Source: Cyclobacteriaceae bacterium
Lineage (GTDB): Bacteria; Bacteroidota; Bacteroidia; Cytophagales; Cyclobacteriaceae
Assembly: GCA_016787625.1 (NCBI GenBank)
Contig: JAEUUD010000007.1
Coordinates: 1-41,202 of the forward strand
DNA length: 41,202 bases
Reading direction: 5' to 3'
Position 1 is the first letter of the stretch; the number at the start of each line of letters is the position of its first letter. Positions 16,520 through 24,268 of this stretch are shown here, in pieces. The position numbers were made by a program, and so were the translations under genes. The notes under the pieces were generated by a model. It saw only the letters and a list, made by a program, of their open reading frames with translations. It was not told where the DNA came from and searched no databases.

Positions 16520-16873
16520 TCAGGCGTTCAACCCCATACGGTGCTGAAAAAGCGACGCAATCGCCTTTGCTCTCTCAATGGCTTCGCTGGCCTTAGGGCC
16601 TTCGAAATGCTGATTGACTGTCTGGCTAAAAAGCTTTAGCCAGCGTCTAAAGTGCCGTGCCGTGATAGGGAGAGAAACATGCTTTTGATAAGGGTTGCCG
16701 CGATAGGACTGCTCAGCCAGCAATAGCGAAGCCCAGAAGGAATACATTGTCGGCATATGAGCTGGCCAGTCAACATGGGCGAACACCGGGCTCAGTAAGT
16801 CATCGGCAATGACTTTATCATAAAAAGTGTCAACAAGAAAAACAATGTCTTCCCTCCGTGTGATATCGCTCAT
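16520..16873 (-). CDS. Group III truncated haemoglobin
   Basis: Cytoplasmic 2-on-2 globin (117 aa) of group III: the helix B segment VDTFYDKVIADDLLSPVF with distal Tyr18, Trp47 in YSFWASLLL, and proximal His74 in ITARHFRRWLKLF. Group III globins are poorly understood; those studied are linked to nitric oxide or low-oxygen physiology. It lies 17 bp after the fasciclin gene, probably cotranscribed, with an FNR-type box upstream of the pair, which fits a role in NO or oxygen handling beside N2O respiration. Confidence 0.9.
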   Translation of the reverse strand: MSDITRREDIVFLVDTFYDKVIADDLLSPVFAHVDWPAHMPTMYSFWASLLLAEQSYRGNPYQKHVSLPITARHFRRWLKLFSQTVNQHFEGPKASEAIERAKAIASLFQHRMGLNA

Positions 16874-16890
16874 GCAAATCAGGTTAGCCT

Positions 16891-17448
16891 TTACTTCGAT
16901 GGTGGCAGCAGCACAGCATCGACAATGTAAATGACACCATTGGATGCTGGTACAGTGGCCACAATATTAGCTCCATTGACAGTATACTTTCCATCTGCCA
17001 CCCCGATCACGATGTCGTCCAGATTCACCTGATTGATCTTTTGCCCGTCTCTGAGGTTCTCAAGCTTGTATACGCCTACGGCAACATGGTATTCCAGGAT
17101 GTTGCGCAGTGCATCCTTCGACTCTTTTTTAAGCAGTCCCTCAACGGTCCCCGCTGGCAGTTTATCAAATGCTGCATTGGTTGGCGCAAAGACCGTAAAT
17201 GGCCCCGCATTGGTCAGCACATCAACATACTCCGCAGCCTTTAACGCAGTGACCAACGTGGTATGATCGGCCGATCCCACTGCCACGCGAACAATATCCT
17301 TTTGAGAGTCATCATCCTTTACTGTGGACTGACCTCCGCCAGTTGGTTGCGCAACCGCAGTGTCCAAAGTTTGATTGCTTCCTGATGAACAAGCGACAAG
17401 TGTGATTGCTGCAACGAGAACAACAACAGCATGGTTTAGGTTTTTCAT
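16891..17448 (-). CDS. Fasciclin (FAS1) domain lipoprotein
   Basis: Exported lipoprotein (185 aa). A signal ending LVACSSG is followed by a low-complexity linker (about 22-50) and one FAS1 domain with H1 and H2 motifs: GPFTVFAPTNAAFDKLP and NILEYHVAVGVYKL, ending VPASNGVIYIVDAVLLPP. FAS1 domains mediate adhesion or carbohydrate binding, but the reason for location beside a globin and nos genes is unclear. An FNR-type box and a near-consensus -7 element lie in front. The stop is 17 bp from the globin start. Confidence 0.9.
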   Translation of the reverse strand: MKNLNHAVVVLVAAITLVACSSGSNQTLDTAVAQPTGGGQSTVKDDDSQKDIVRVAVGSADHTTLVTALKAAEYVDVLTNAGPFTVFAPTNAAFDKLPAGTVEGLLKKESKDALRNILEYHVAVGVYKLENLRDGQKINQVNLDDIVIGVADGKYTVNGANIVATVPASNGVIYIVDAVLLPPSK

Positions 17449-17482
17449 ATACTATACATTTTTTTGATGTCAATTGGATAGA

Positions 17483-17490
17483 CGAAACTA
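17483..17490 (-). promoter_or_regulatory. -7 element of the fasciclin-globin unit
   Basis: Minus-strand TAGTTTCG, one mismatch to TAnnTTTG, about 35 bp before the start codon. It is 29.5 bp from the centre of the FNR-type box at 17513-17526. Confidence 0.45.
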
Positions 17491-17512
17491 AGTGACTGGC
17501 GGCTTAGGCAAC

Positions 17513-17526
17513 CTGATGAACATCAT
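17513..17526. promoter_or_regulatory. FNR-type box upstream of the fasciclin-globin unit
   Basis: CTGATGAACATCAT carries TGAT-N4-ATCA. It lies between the end of nosY and the fasciclin gene, and its centre would be near -40 from the predicted transcription start, the class II activator position. Confidence 0.65.
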
Positions 17527-17545
17527 ACACATCAACCTACTTTCT

Positions 17546-18313
17546 TCATATGTCCTTGCTGAGAAATTTTCGTAAGGAATAAATTAGCGGCAATACAATC
17601 CATAGGACGAGCATGGAGGCAGAAAAAACTGTACCCAAACTTGTCCCAAAGAAGCTCTTGTAGAAAGCGCCTGTGTATCCCATCAATGCCGAGATATCAA
17701 GCTTGAGAAGTATGACAATCCTGGCAAGGTCAACAGGATTGAACGACACCAAAGCAAGGGTCACTTTCTCCATGGGGTAGTCGCTAAATGAATAAATGAT
17801 GTACAACATGAATCCATCGTAAATAAGACCAAAGTAGAACCAAAAGAGCAGTGCAATACCGATCCCTCTGGCCTTATCACGTGTAGATACAGAAGCTGCA
17901 AATGCAAGCGAAACAAAAACCCATGTAAGCAATAGTCCGGCAAAAACAAGGTAAAGGGAGCCCCAATCAGGGCTAAGCATGAATATTGGTACTCCAACAC
18001 CCAATAAGTACGCTACTGATAAAGTAAACGAAGCAGCAATGTATTCACTGAAGAAAATAACTTTCCGGTCAATCGGTTGTGAGAGCAGCAACTCAATGAA
18101 CTCGTAAGAATTGAAGAAGTAGATCGTTGTAAAAATGATACTAACAAGTGGCACAACCATAAGGATGATGTTCATCAAACTCAGCACGGCCTTACCCGGG
18201 TCACTATCAAGACTGAACAAACTGAGGGTGATTACCATAAGAAACAGGGCATATAGAATGACGAACCTGTTTCTCAGGATATCATAAAGGACATGTTTGG
18301 TAATCCTGATCAT
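17546..18313 (-). CDS. nosY: NosY, ABC transporter permease for NosZ copper-site assembly
   Basis: Inner-membrane permease (255 aa) with six predicted helices, e.g. FVILYALFLMVITLSLFSL and IGIALLFWFYFGLIYDGF, and the motif DKARGIGIAL typical of NosY. It pairs with NosF and NosD to support copper-cluster assembly of nitrous oxide reductase. The ATG overlaps the nosF stop by 4 bp. It is the last gene of the nos operon. Confidence 0.92.
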   Translation of the reverse strand: MIRITKHVLYDILRNRFVILYALFLMVITLSLFSLDSDPGKAVLSLMNIILMVVPLVSIIFTTIYFFNSYEFIELLLSQPIDRKVIFFSEYIAASFTLSVAYLLGVGVPIFMLSPDWGSLYLVFAGLLLTWVFVSLAFAASVSTRDKARGIGIALLFWFYFGLIYDGFMLYIIYSFSDYPMEKVTLALVSFNPVDLARIVILLKLDISALMGYTGAFYKSFFGTSLGTVFSASMLVLWIVLPLIYSLRKFLSKDI

Positions 18314-19032
18314 GGAGAAGGTCTTTTGAAATCTCTGCGCATCATTTCTGCAATGGCCTGACCGAGCTTCTCCCGACCTGCTTCAACCTTAATGGCTGGT
18401 ATTGATGCAGCGTAGCGAACGGCACCCTCCTGTAGATAAACAATCTCTGACGTCAGTTCATCAAGGTCGCTCATCATGTGCGAGGTAATGAGGAAGATCT
18501 TTCCCCTGGACTTTTCCTTGAGTATTTTGGCTTTGAGAACTTCAGCAGCCAGGGGATCAAGCCCAGCCGTTGGCTCGTCAAGGATCATGATCTTGGGGTC
18601 AAACAGAAAGGCAATGGCTGCGCTTACTTTCTGACGGGTTCCGCCCGAAAGGGTGTGCATCCTCTTATCAAACAACGCTTTCAACCCAAGGTCAGCGACA
18701 AGTTCTTCATCCGTTTCCGATCTGGTATGCCGAAGGTCACGAATCATATCAAGCACATGTCCGATCCGCATATTATCAGGATACCGGCCGATCTGGGGCA
18801 TATATCCAATCTGTTCACGGTAAGCCCATTGGCCTTTGATCACCTGCCCGGAAACCTCAATACTGCCTTTGTCGGGAAGCACCATTCCAAGTATACTCTT
18901 GATGAGTGTGGTCTTTCCTGATCCGTTTGGCCCAACAATAGCGTATGAGTTGCCATCCGTGAAAGATGCCGAGATCATTCTCAACACCTCCAGGTTTCCA
19001 AAACGTTTACAAACATCCCTAATCTCGATCAT
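18310..19032 (-). CDS. nosF: NosF, ABC transporter ATPase
   Basis: ATPase (240 aa) with Walker A GPNGSGKTT, Q loop GYMPQIGRYP, signature LSGGTRQK, Walker B IMILDEPTAGLDP and H-loop ITSHMMSDL. The C-terminal region is that of NosF, which energises NosD-NosY. The start MIEIRDVCKRFG at 19032 overlaps the nosD 3-prime end by 14 bp, longer than the other junctions in the operon. Confidence 0.94.
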   Translation of the reverse strand: MIEIRDVCKRFGNLEVLRMISASFTDGNSYAIVGPNGSGKTTLIKSILGMVLPDKGSIEVSGQVIKGQWAYREQIGYMPQIGRYPDNMRIGHVLDMIRDLRHTRSETDEELVADLGLKALFDKRMHTLSGGTRQKVSAAIAFLFDPKIMILDEPTAGLDPLAAEVLKAKILKEKSRGKIFLITSHMMSDLDELTSEIVYLQEGAVRYAASIPAIKVEAGREKLGQAIAEMMRRDFKRPSP

Positions 19033-20290
19033 AGGCTTTCATAGCAGGAAAATCGTCCTTGAGGTTGGCAGGTGTGACTGCCGGGACAACCTTTTCAGCA
19101 CGATCGATGAGGAATACAAGGAAACTGCGCCAAAGCATGACAGCAGTAGGCATTTTCTCGACAATCATACCATAGAGACTTACCGGGTGAAAGGGAACAT
19201 CACCATGCCCGTCGCGGTTAAGGTCATACCCATCATACTTGTCCCAGTAGTTCGATGTAATGGTATTGAGTGAAATCGATCCGTTGGTGGAAATATCAAA
19301 AGTGTTCCTCACAAAATTGTTTCTTTTCAGAAGGTTGCCATCACAGCTTGCCTGTACCTTCATGGCCCATCCGTTCTCGCGGAACTCGTTGTCCTGGATG
19401 ATCATCCGGCTGGATCCCTCCATATAAATAGCCACAGTGTTTCCTTCAAACCTACATTGTTCTATGCGGCTGTCGCCAATATCCTTTAACAGCAACGCAT
19501 ATGAGGCAGCTCCCTTGCTGTCAAGGAAACGATTACCTGTCATCTTCACATTCCTGGTATACATGACCGCCACGCCAGAACCGTTGCCGGTGAATATATT
19601 GTAGAGATAGTCATCATCGTGAGAAAACATAAAGTGGAGTCCATACCTAAGATTGCGTCGGCTGATATTCTCAACGACACGGGACTTGGTGACAAACTCA
19701 AAGTAAATACCATCGCGGTGTCCTTCGATGGTGTTCTTGCTTATGGTAACCCGATTACACTTCCAAAGGTGAATACCGTTGCCAGACTGGACTCCTGCTG
19801 TGTCTTTTACTGTTGATGTCAGTGTATTTCCACGGATAATGCAATCCGAGGAGTTTGAAAGATGAATGCCAAAGAAAGCATCGACGAATTGATTGTCAAG
19901 GATGCTCAACCCTACAGCATCCAGACCTTTGATTGCGGCAATGTCGTGAATGCTCGCCCGTCCGGTGTTGACCAACTTCAAACCCTGAATCGTAACTCCA
20001 GAGGCTGCAACGGTAAAAATCTCATACTTACCTTCTCCATCGATCACCGGCAGATGCTCGCCGATAATGGTGATCATTTTCTGAACAATCAGGTTGCCTT
20101 CCTTGTACGTACCGGGTTCGACGAGAATGCTGTCGCCGGGATCGGCCATTTCAATCGCTGCCCTGAGAGAACGAACCTTCTCTTCCAACCCGACACGAAT
20201 TGACCTTGCAGAAGCTGAAATCGGATAGAATAAAGCACAAAAAATTACTCCATTGGCAATGAACCGGGAAGTGAAGTTGAAATCCGTCAT
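19019..20290 (-). CDS. nosD: NosD, periplasmic copper-processing protein
   Basis: Exported right-handed beta-helix protein (423 aa). A signal peptide (about 1-28, ending ASA) precedes repeated carbohydrate-binding/PbH1 turns such as IRGNTLTSTV, ISKNTIEGHRDGIYFEF, VENISRRNLRYGLHFMFSHD and MTGNRFLDSKG, ending in NYWDKYDGYDLNRDGHGDVPFHP, which is diagnostic for NosD. It shuttles copper from NosL to NosZ in the periplasm. It overlaps nosL by 4 bp. Confidence 0.95.
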   Translation of the reverse strand: MTDFNFTSRFIANGVIFCALFYPISASARSIRVGLEEKVRSLRAAIEMADPGDSILVEPGTYKEGNLIVQKMITIIGEHLPVIDGEGKYEIFTVAASGVTIQGLKLVNTGRASIHDIAAIKGLDAVGLSILDNQFVDAFFGIHLSNSSDCIIRGNTLTSTVKDTAGVQSGNGIHLWKCNRVTISKNTIEGHRDGIYFEFVTKSRVVENISRRNLRYGLHFMFSHDDDYLYNIFTGNGSGVAVMYTRNVKMTGNRFLDSKGAASYALLLKDIGDSRIEQCRFEGNTVAIYMEGSSRMIIQDNEFRENGWAMKVQASCDGNLLKRNNFVRNTFDISTNGSISLNTITSNYWDKYDGYDLNRDGHGDVPFHPVSLYGMIVEKMPTAVMLWRSFLVFLIDRAEKVVPAVTPANLKDDFPAMKAYDRD

Positions 20291-20745
20291 TTGAATTGAG
20301 TGGCGACTTCACCCCATGCCATGAAGATTCCGCCGTTGGCTCTTTTGTAGGCCATAGCACGCTCGTATGATTCAAACGCGGCGATCTGGCTGGCCATGGG
20401 ACTTCTTATGGATTCTGCCTTTATATAGAAGGCCTCCTCAACGCCAAGCAGGCTTCCTTGCGTTTCAAAATCAACGGCCAGTCTGTGAACAAAGTCCCCT
20501 GGTTCTTCCCACCCTGAGTGGTAAAATCCCAGCATGCAATTCATGTCATCAAACTTGTATACTTTTCCTTTTTTGGTAACCAGTTCTGCACCAAATCGTC
20601 GGTCTACCAAGGTCATTTTGCACGTATAACAAGCATCAATGCCAAATTCCAACGGTTCAGGTTCGGTGGAACAACCCGCTAGCCACCAGGATATCGCAAT
20701 CAGCAACAGAGAGGGAATACCTTTCATTCGAGTGATCATTCTCAT
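20287..20745 (-). CDS. nosL: NosL, copper chaperone lipoprotein
   Basis: Outer-periplasmic Cu(I) chaperone (152 aa from 20745). The lipoprotein signal ends LAGCST; a metal-binding CYTCKM follows, and DDMNCMLGF lies in the second half, all typical of NosL. The start is placed at 20745 because that ATG overlaps the upstream stop (ATGA) and gives a clean signal peptide; earlier in-frame codons would add 22 Arg/Cys-rich residues that lie inside the upstream gene. Confidence 0.9.
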   Translation of the reverse strand: MRMITRMKGIPSLLLIAISWWLAGCSTEPEPLEFGIDACYTCKMTLVDRRFGAELVTKKGKVYKFDDMNCMLGFYHSGWEEPGDFVHRLAVDFETQGSLLGVEEAFYIKAESIRSPMASQIAAFESYERAMAYKRANGGIFMAWGEVATQFK

Positions 20746-21323
20746 TTCCTTCTTCTCCACTCGTATAGAACAACAACAAAAATGATCAGGCCTACGCCTA
20801 TAAAAATCCATCCGCCCAGATCTGGCCCTGAGTACGCGGTAAAATTCAGGAGTACTTTGGTACCGATCAGCGGTGGTTGATAGGACATCCCCTCAACTTT
20901 AATCGCTGCTTCCGGGTTGAGGTTATGGCCATAATCGTAGCCCCACAGGTAGAAATCCACAAGTGCCGCTAAGGCTGTCATCACAAGTAAAAGGAAGTAT
21001 GCAGCCAGTCCTCTCCATTTTGCAACTAAAGCTGTAAGCAAACCGAGTGTGATTATGCTGCCCAGTATATAGATCATGTAGCCGAATTCAGGAAACATAC
21101 TGACTTCAATATGCCTCATGCCGATGTAGTGATTGAGGGCACTGATAATTTTCACATCGCCACTGAGTGTATTGATCCAGATTTTCATTTCCAATCCCTC
21201 AGGGTACTGTGGCGCCCACAGGAGAATCCGCCAAAGCGGAACATAGAACGCTGTGATCAGTGACAGTACGGAAACTGCTATGACAATCCTTGATATTAAG
21301 TTCAGAGGTTTCATGATGACCAT
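20742..21323 (-). CDS. NosB-like polytopic membrane protein
   Basis: Inner-membrane protein (193 aa) with four to five helices: residues about 8-32 (IVIAVSVLSLITAFYVPLW), 80-102, 108-128 and 168-188. Conserved-looking features are a Trp/Tyr-rich first loop (PEGLEMKIW), SGDVKIISALNHYIGM, and WGYDYGHNLNPEAAI. Its place directly after nosZ and before nosL corresponds to nosB of clade II nos clusters, whose role in N2O reduction is still poorly defined. Identity is based on position and topology rather than a strong motif. In-frame ATGs exist at 21323 and 21314; the former has the better A-rich leader. Confidence 0.65.
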   Translation of the reverse strand: MVIMKPLNLISRIVIAVSVLSLITAFYVPLWRILLWAPQYPEGLEMKIWINTLSGDVKIISALNHYIGMRHIEVSMFPEFGYMIYILGSIITLGLLTALVAKWRGLAAYFLLLVMTALAALVDFYLWGYDYGHNLNPEAAIKVEGMSYQPPLIGTKVLLNFTAYSGPDLGGWIFIGVGLIIFVVVLYEWRRRK

Positions 21324-21335
21324 TTGTTACTTAAT

Positions 21336-21369
21336 GGAGATGCTCCCGATTACACCGGGAGACATCTCC
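21336..21369 (-). promoter_or_regulatory. Strong hairpin downstream of nosZ
   Basis: GGAGATGCTCCCG pairs with CGGGAGACATCTCC, a 13-bp stem with one bulged base and a 7-nt loop, in the 87-bp gap between nosZ and the nosB-like gene. No U-run follows on the minus strand. It may stabilise the cytochrome c-nosZ part of the message or partly terminate it, lowering expression of the assembly genes. Confidence 0.55.
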
Positions 21370-21410
21370 GCCCGAATTTCACGGGTACCTGCAACTATGA
21401 ATGAAACAGG

Positions 21411-23396
21411 TTAATTCCCTCCGGTCGCCTCTGTCTCTACCTTGCCAGTAGAGAACTTCAGCGGCACACCAGATCCAGCAGGTGATACCCTTATATATCC
21501 CTGCATTTCCTGATGCAAGGCCGAACAAAAATCTGTGCAGTAGAACGGGAACACGCCTGTTGATAAAGGTTTCCACTTCAAGGTCTGCGTCTCACCCGGC
21601 ATGACGAGGATCTCAGCGTTGGAAGCGCCCTTGATGGCAAAGCCATGAGGGACATCCCAATCCTGTTCGAGGTTCGTTACATGGAAGTATACGTCATCGC
21701 CGACCTTCACCCCTTCAATGTTATCAGGAGTAAGATGAGAACGGATGGCTGTCATATAAACATGAACTTGATTGCCCTTGCGTTCCACGCGAGCTTCCTT
21801 TTCACCCTTTGCTGCATATGGATGAGCATTCTCCTCTATCTTGTAGAACTTCACTGAGTTAGGCTGAATTAAGCTTGCAGGGATGGCTTCCGCATAATGC
21901 GGCTCCCCAACAGTGGGAAAGTCCAGCAAGAGCTGCATTTTCTCGCCTGAGATGTCGTACAACTGGGCTGATTGGGTTAGCTCAGGTCCGGTAGGCAGAT
22001 AACGATCCTTAGTGATCTTGTTGTATGCAATCACATACTTACCCCAGGGTTTTGCTGTTGGTCCTCCGGGTACACAGAGGTGGCCGATGGAATAGTAGGT
22101 AGGAATCCTGTCAATGACTTCAAGTGTTTTTACATTCCACTTCACGATCTCTGAAGAAACAAAGAATGAGGTGTAGGCATTACCGGCATCATCAAATTCT
22201 GTATGGAGCGGACCAAGACCGGGTTTCTTCACCTCACCCTGCAACGCACTTTCATATTTAATCACCGGGATACCGCCAAACTCACCTTCAAAGTCATTGT
22301 TGGCAATGGCTTGCTGGATCTTCGTGAACGAGAAGACAGGTATCAGGGCCGCCAACTTGCCGCTGCCAACAATAAACTCACCCGTAGGATCGGTATCGCA
22401 GCCATGCGGTGATTTGGGGCAAGGAATAAAATAAACAACATCCTTCAATTCTGTCGGATCGAGCTGAAGCACTTCCTCCATCATGGTCGAAGTCGTCATG
22501 CTGGTCTTCTCATCCAACACGTTATGAGCGTACTTCGCCTTCACTTTCTTACCCTTTCCTGCCTTGATGTACTCCTCAGCCTTCTTCCAGTTCACAGCCA
22601 TAATAAAATCCTTGTCTTTCTGGGAAGCGTTGACTTCCAGCAGCGTATAGGCCTGCTCGGTGTTGTAGCATGAAAAAAAGAACCAGCCACCTGATGGGCC
22701 CTTCCCGGCCCGGGCGAGATCAAAGTTGACACCAGGTGTAAGCAGTTGAAACGCAATGTTCATGTTTCCTGAAGTCTTATCAACGCTAATAAAGCTGATG
22801 GTTCCTTTGAAATTCTGCTTGTAGCTGCTGATAGGAACATCCGTCTTGTCTCCTATTGGTATACTGAACCGTGTTCCAGCTACGACATACTCAGAGTTTT
22901 CTGTGATAAATGGCGAAGAGTGATTCCCGCCGCTATTAGGCAACTCGATGATCTCTGTCGTATGGAAAGTCTTCAAATCAACACGGGCAACCCTGGGTGT
23001 GTTGTTGGCGTTTGCAAAAGCCCATCGGCCATCATGGGTTCCGTTGGTCACCGACAAGGCAATGTGATGAAGGTCATCCCATGGAACATATCCATGAGAT
23101 GTATTCAGCATAGGTTTGCTTTCTTCACTGTATCCGTAGCCATTTTCAGGGAATTGAGAAAATACGGGAATGATCCTGAACAATCTACCTGAAGGAAGGC
23201 CATAAATGCCGATTTGACCATTGAATCCACCAGAGACGATGTTGTAAAATTCATCATACTGACCAGGTGCAACATATACTTTAGAAGCAGCACCACCTGT
23301 GACAGCCTCCTTTGGTCCTTTGGGAGCACAAGAGAACATTGCCGTACCAAGTCCAATGATGGCCAGTGTCAAGGCATGTCGGGTTAATATTTTCAT
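21411..23396 (-). CDS. nosZ: Nitrous oxide reductase NosZ, clade II, lipoprotein-type signal
   Basis: Reduces N2O to N2 (661 aa). The beta-propeller domain holds the CuZ ligands: DLHH at 108-111, NGTHDGRW, GGNHSSPF (His159), CPKSPHGCDTDP, GPLHTEFD, HLCVPGG and EPHYAEAI/AHPYAA. The C-terminal cupredoxin domain holds the CuA site C620-x3-C624-S-x2-H628-x2-M631. The N-terminus has no twin arginine; it is a Sec signal with Cys23 in MFSC, suggesting lipid anchoring. These features place it in the Sec-dependent clade II. It follows a cytochrome c gene by 42 bp and precedes the nosB-like gene and nosLDFY. Confidence 0.97.
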   Translation of the reverse strand: MKILTRHALTLAIIGLGTAMFSCAPKGPKEAVTGGAASKVYVAPGQYDEFYNIVSGGFNGQIGIYGLPSGRLFRIIPVFSQFPENGYGYSEESKPMLNTSHGYVPWDDLHHIALSVTNGTHDGRWAFANANNTPRVARVDLKTFHTTEIIELPNSGGNHSSPFITENSEYVVAGTRFSIPIGDKTDVPISSYKQNFKGTISFISVDKTSGNMNIAFQLLTPGVNFDLARAGKGPSGGWFFFSCYNTEQAYTLLEVNASQKDKDFIMAVNWKKAEEYIKAGKGKKVKAKYAHNVLDEKTSMTTSTMMEEVLQLDPTELKDVVYFIPCPKSPHGCDTDPTGEFIVGSGKLAALIPVFSFTKIQQAIANNDFEGEFGGIPVIKYESALQGEVKKPGLGPLHTEFDDAGNAYTSFFVSSEIVKWNVKTLEVIDRIPTYYSIGHLCVPGGPTAKPWGKYVIAYNKITKDRYLPTGPELTQSAQLYDISGEKMQLLLDFPTVGEPHYAEAIPASLIQPNSVKFYKIEENAHPYAAKGEKEARVERKGNQVHVYMTAIRSHLTPDNIEGVKVGDDVYFHVTNLEQDWDVPHGFAIKGASNAEILVMPGETQTLKWKPLSTGVFPFYCTDFCSALHQEMQGYIRVSPAGSGVPLKFSTGKVETEATGGN

Positions 23397-23438
23397 ACAA
23401 TCAAATTTTTAGGTTAAGAAATATGTCGTCGTTTTAGC

Positions 23439-23900
23439 TCATTTCTCTCCGTCGTTCTTTCTCATGAACTCAAGAATGTCCCTTGCATCGCCAATAGAAA
23501 CATTCTGGTTTGGCATCCGGGTGAGGCAGAGTTCCAGGAGCTTTTGCGCTTCAGCGTCATTGTCCAACATCACCTCCACATTGGTGATCATATTCATGAT
23601 CCACTCAGGTTTTCTGGACTTGGTTACACCTTTCCACCCCGGACCGACAATGCGCGTCTCATCAAGTTTGTGGCAGGCCGAACATTTCATTTCATAAATG
23701 GCAAGCCCCCGCGAAACCCGCTCCTGTTCTATGGGCGTTTTCAAGGTGACATTCTTCACAGCACCGATGCCTTTTGTCGGATCAGTGATTACAGCTTCAG
23801 GAGCAGACTTGGTCAGGTCTGGATACTCCTCCGTCGTTTTTGGCTTGTCGGGTGCGCACGATACGCTGAGCAACACGAGCAAGAAAATGAAGAGCTTCAT
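23439..23900 (-). CDS. Mono-haem cytochrome c lipoprotein, probable electron donor to NosZ
   Basis: Exported c-type cytochrome (153 aa): lipoprotein signal MKLFIFLLVLLSVSC, a 50-residue linker, then haem site CSACH near residue 73 with IVGPGWKGV after it and the axial Met in LTRMPNQNVS. As the first gene of the nos operon it most likely passes electrons from the quinol side to NosZ, comparable in position to NosC in other clade II clusters though not clearly homologous. An FNR-type box lies 126 bp upstream of the start. Confidence 0.88.
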   Translation of the reverse strand: MKLFIFLLVLLSVSCAPDKPKTTEEYPDLTKSAPEAVITDPTKGIGAVKNVTLKTPIEQERVSRGLAIYEMKCSACHKLDETRIVGPGWKGVTKSRKPEWIMNMITNVEVMLDNDAEAQKLLELCLTRMPNQNVSIGDARDILEFMRKNDGEK

Positions 23901-23989
23901 GTTATATATGGTTTGATATTCATATGACGCTCATTTCAAAATGTGTCAGGCACTCTGACGACTGAACATTGAATCGTCATTTGATGAAG

Positions 23990-23997
23990 TAAACGTA
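23990..23997 (-). promoter_or_regulatory. -7 element of the cytochrome c-nosZ operon
   Basis: Minus-strand TACGTTTA, one mismatch to TAnnTTTG, 29.5 bp from the centre of the FNR-type box at 24020-24033. It predicts a leader of about 85 nt before the cytochrome gene. Confidence 0.5.
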
Positions 23998-24019
23998 CCC
24001 GTGAAATGAGAGCTCCGTC

Positions 24020-24033
24020 CTGATTTTTGTCAG
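24020..24033. promoter_or_regulatory. FNR/DNR-type box upstream of the nos operon
   Basis: CTGATTTTTGTCAG carries TGAT-N4-GTCA, matching the box before the usp-ccoI operon at 11 of 12 core positions. It would lie near -40 from the predicted start, a class II position. Confidence 0.7.
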
Positions 24034-24041
24034 GCTGAGGT

Positions 24042-24059
24042 ATGACTCTTTTGAGTCAT
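24042..24059. repeat. 18-bp inverted repeat between ccoS and the nos operon
   Basis: ATGACTC-TTTT-GAGTCAT, a perfect 7-bp stem with a TTTT loop, 17 bp after the ccoS stop codon and 9 bp from the FNR-type box. The half-site spacing is too wide for FNR. It could end the ccoS transcript, although no U-run follows, or bind a second regulator. Confidence 0.5.
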
Positions 24060-24075
24060 GGACTAAGGGTGTAAA

Positions 24076-24264
24076 TCAGTGTGGTGAGTCCTTCTCCGTT
24101 TGCTTGTCCTCTGGCTGACCCGGAGGGTTATCGTCAAACAAAATCCTCACCGAAGGGGTGATCATGTCATCATATTGCCCGGATCGAACATTCCAAAAGA
24201 ACACCCAAAGAAAAATCAGGGCGATGGTCAGACTAATTACGATAAGCATCACGACAATGATCAT
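24076..24264 (-). CDS. ccoS: CcoS/FixS, cbb3 oxidase maturation protein
   Basis: Short single-helix protein (62 aa): MIIVVMLIVISLTIALIFLWVFFW then the diagnostic WNVRSGQYDDMITPSVRILFDD. CcoS is needed for cofactor incorporation in cbb3 oxidase. The start at 24264 is where family similarity begins; in-frame codons upstream belong to the overlapping end of the previous gene. It follows the acyl-CoA transferase stop by 4 bp, whereas in most genomes it directly follows ccoI. Confidence 0.9.
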   Translation of the reverse strand: MIIVVMLIVISLTIALIFLWVFFWNVRSGQYDDMITPSVRILFDDNPPGQPEDKQTEKDSPH

Positions 24265-24268
24265 ACGA

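Noticed and set aside
24042-24059. Inverted repeat as a further FNR box
   Set aside because: Half-sites TGAC and GTCA are 8 bp apart rather than 4, so an FNR/CRP dimer would not fit.
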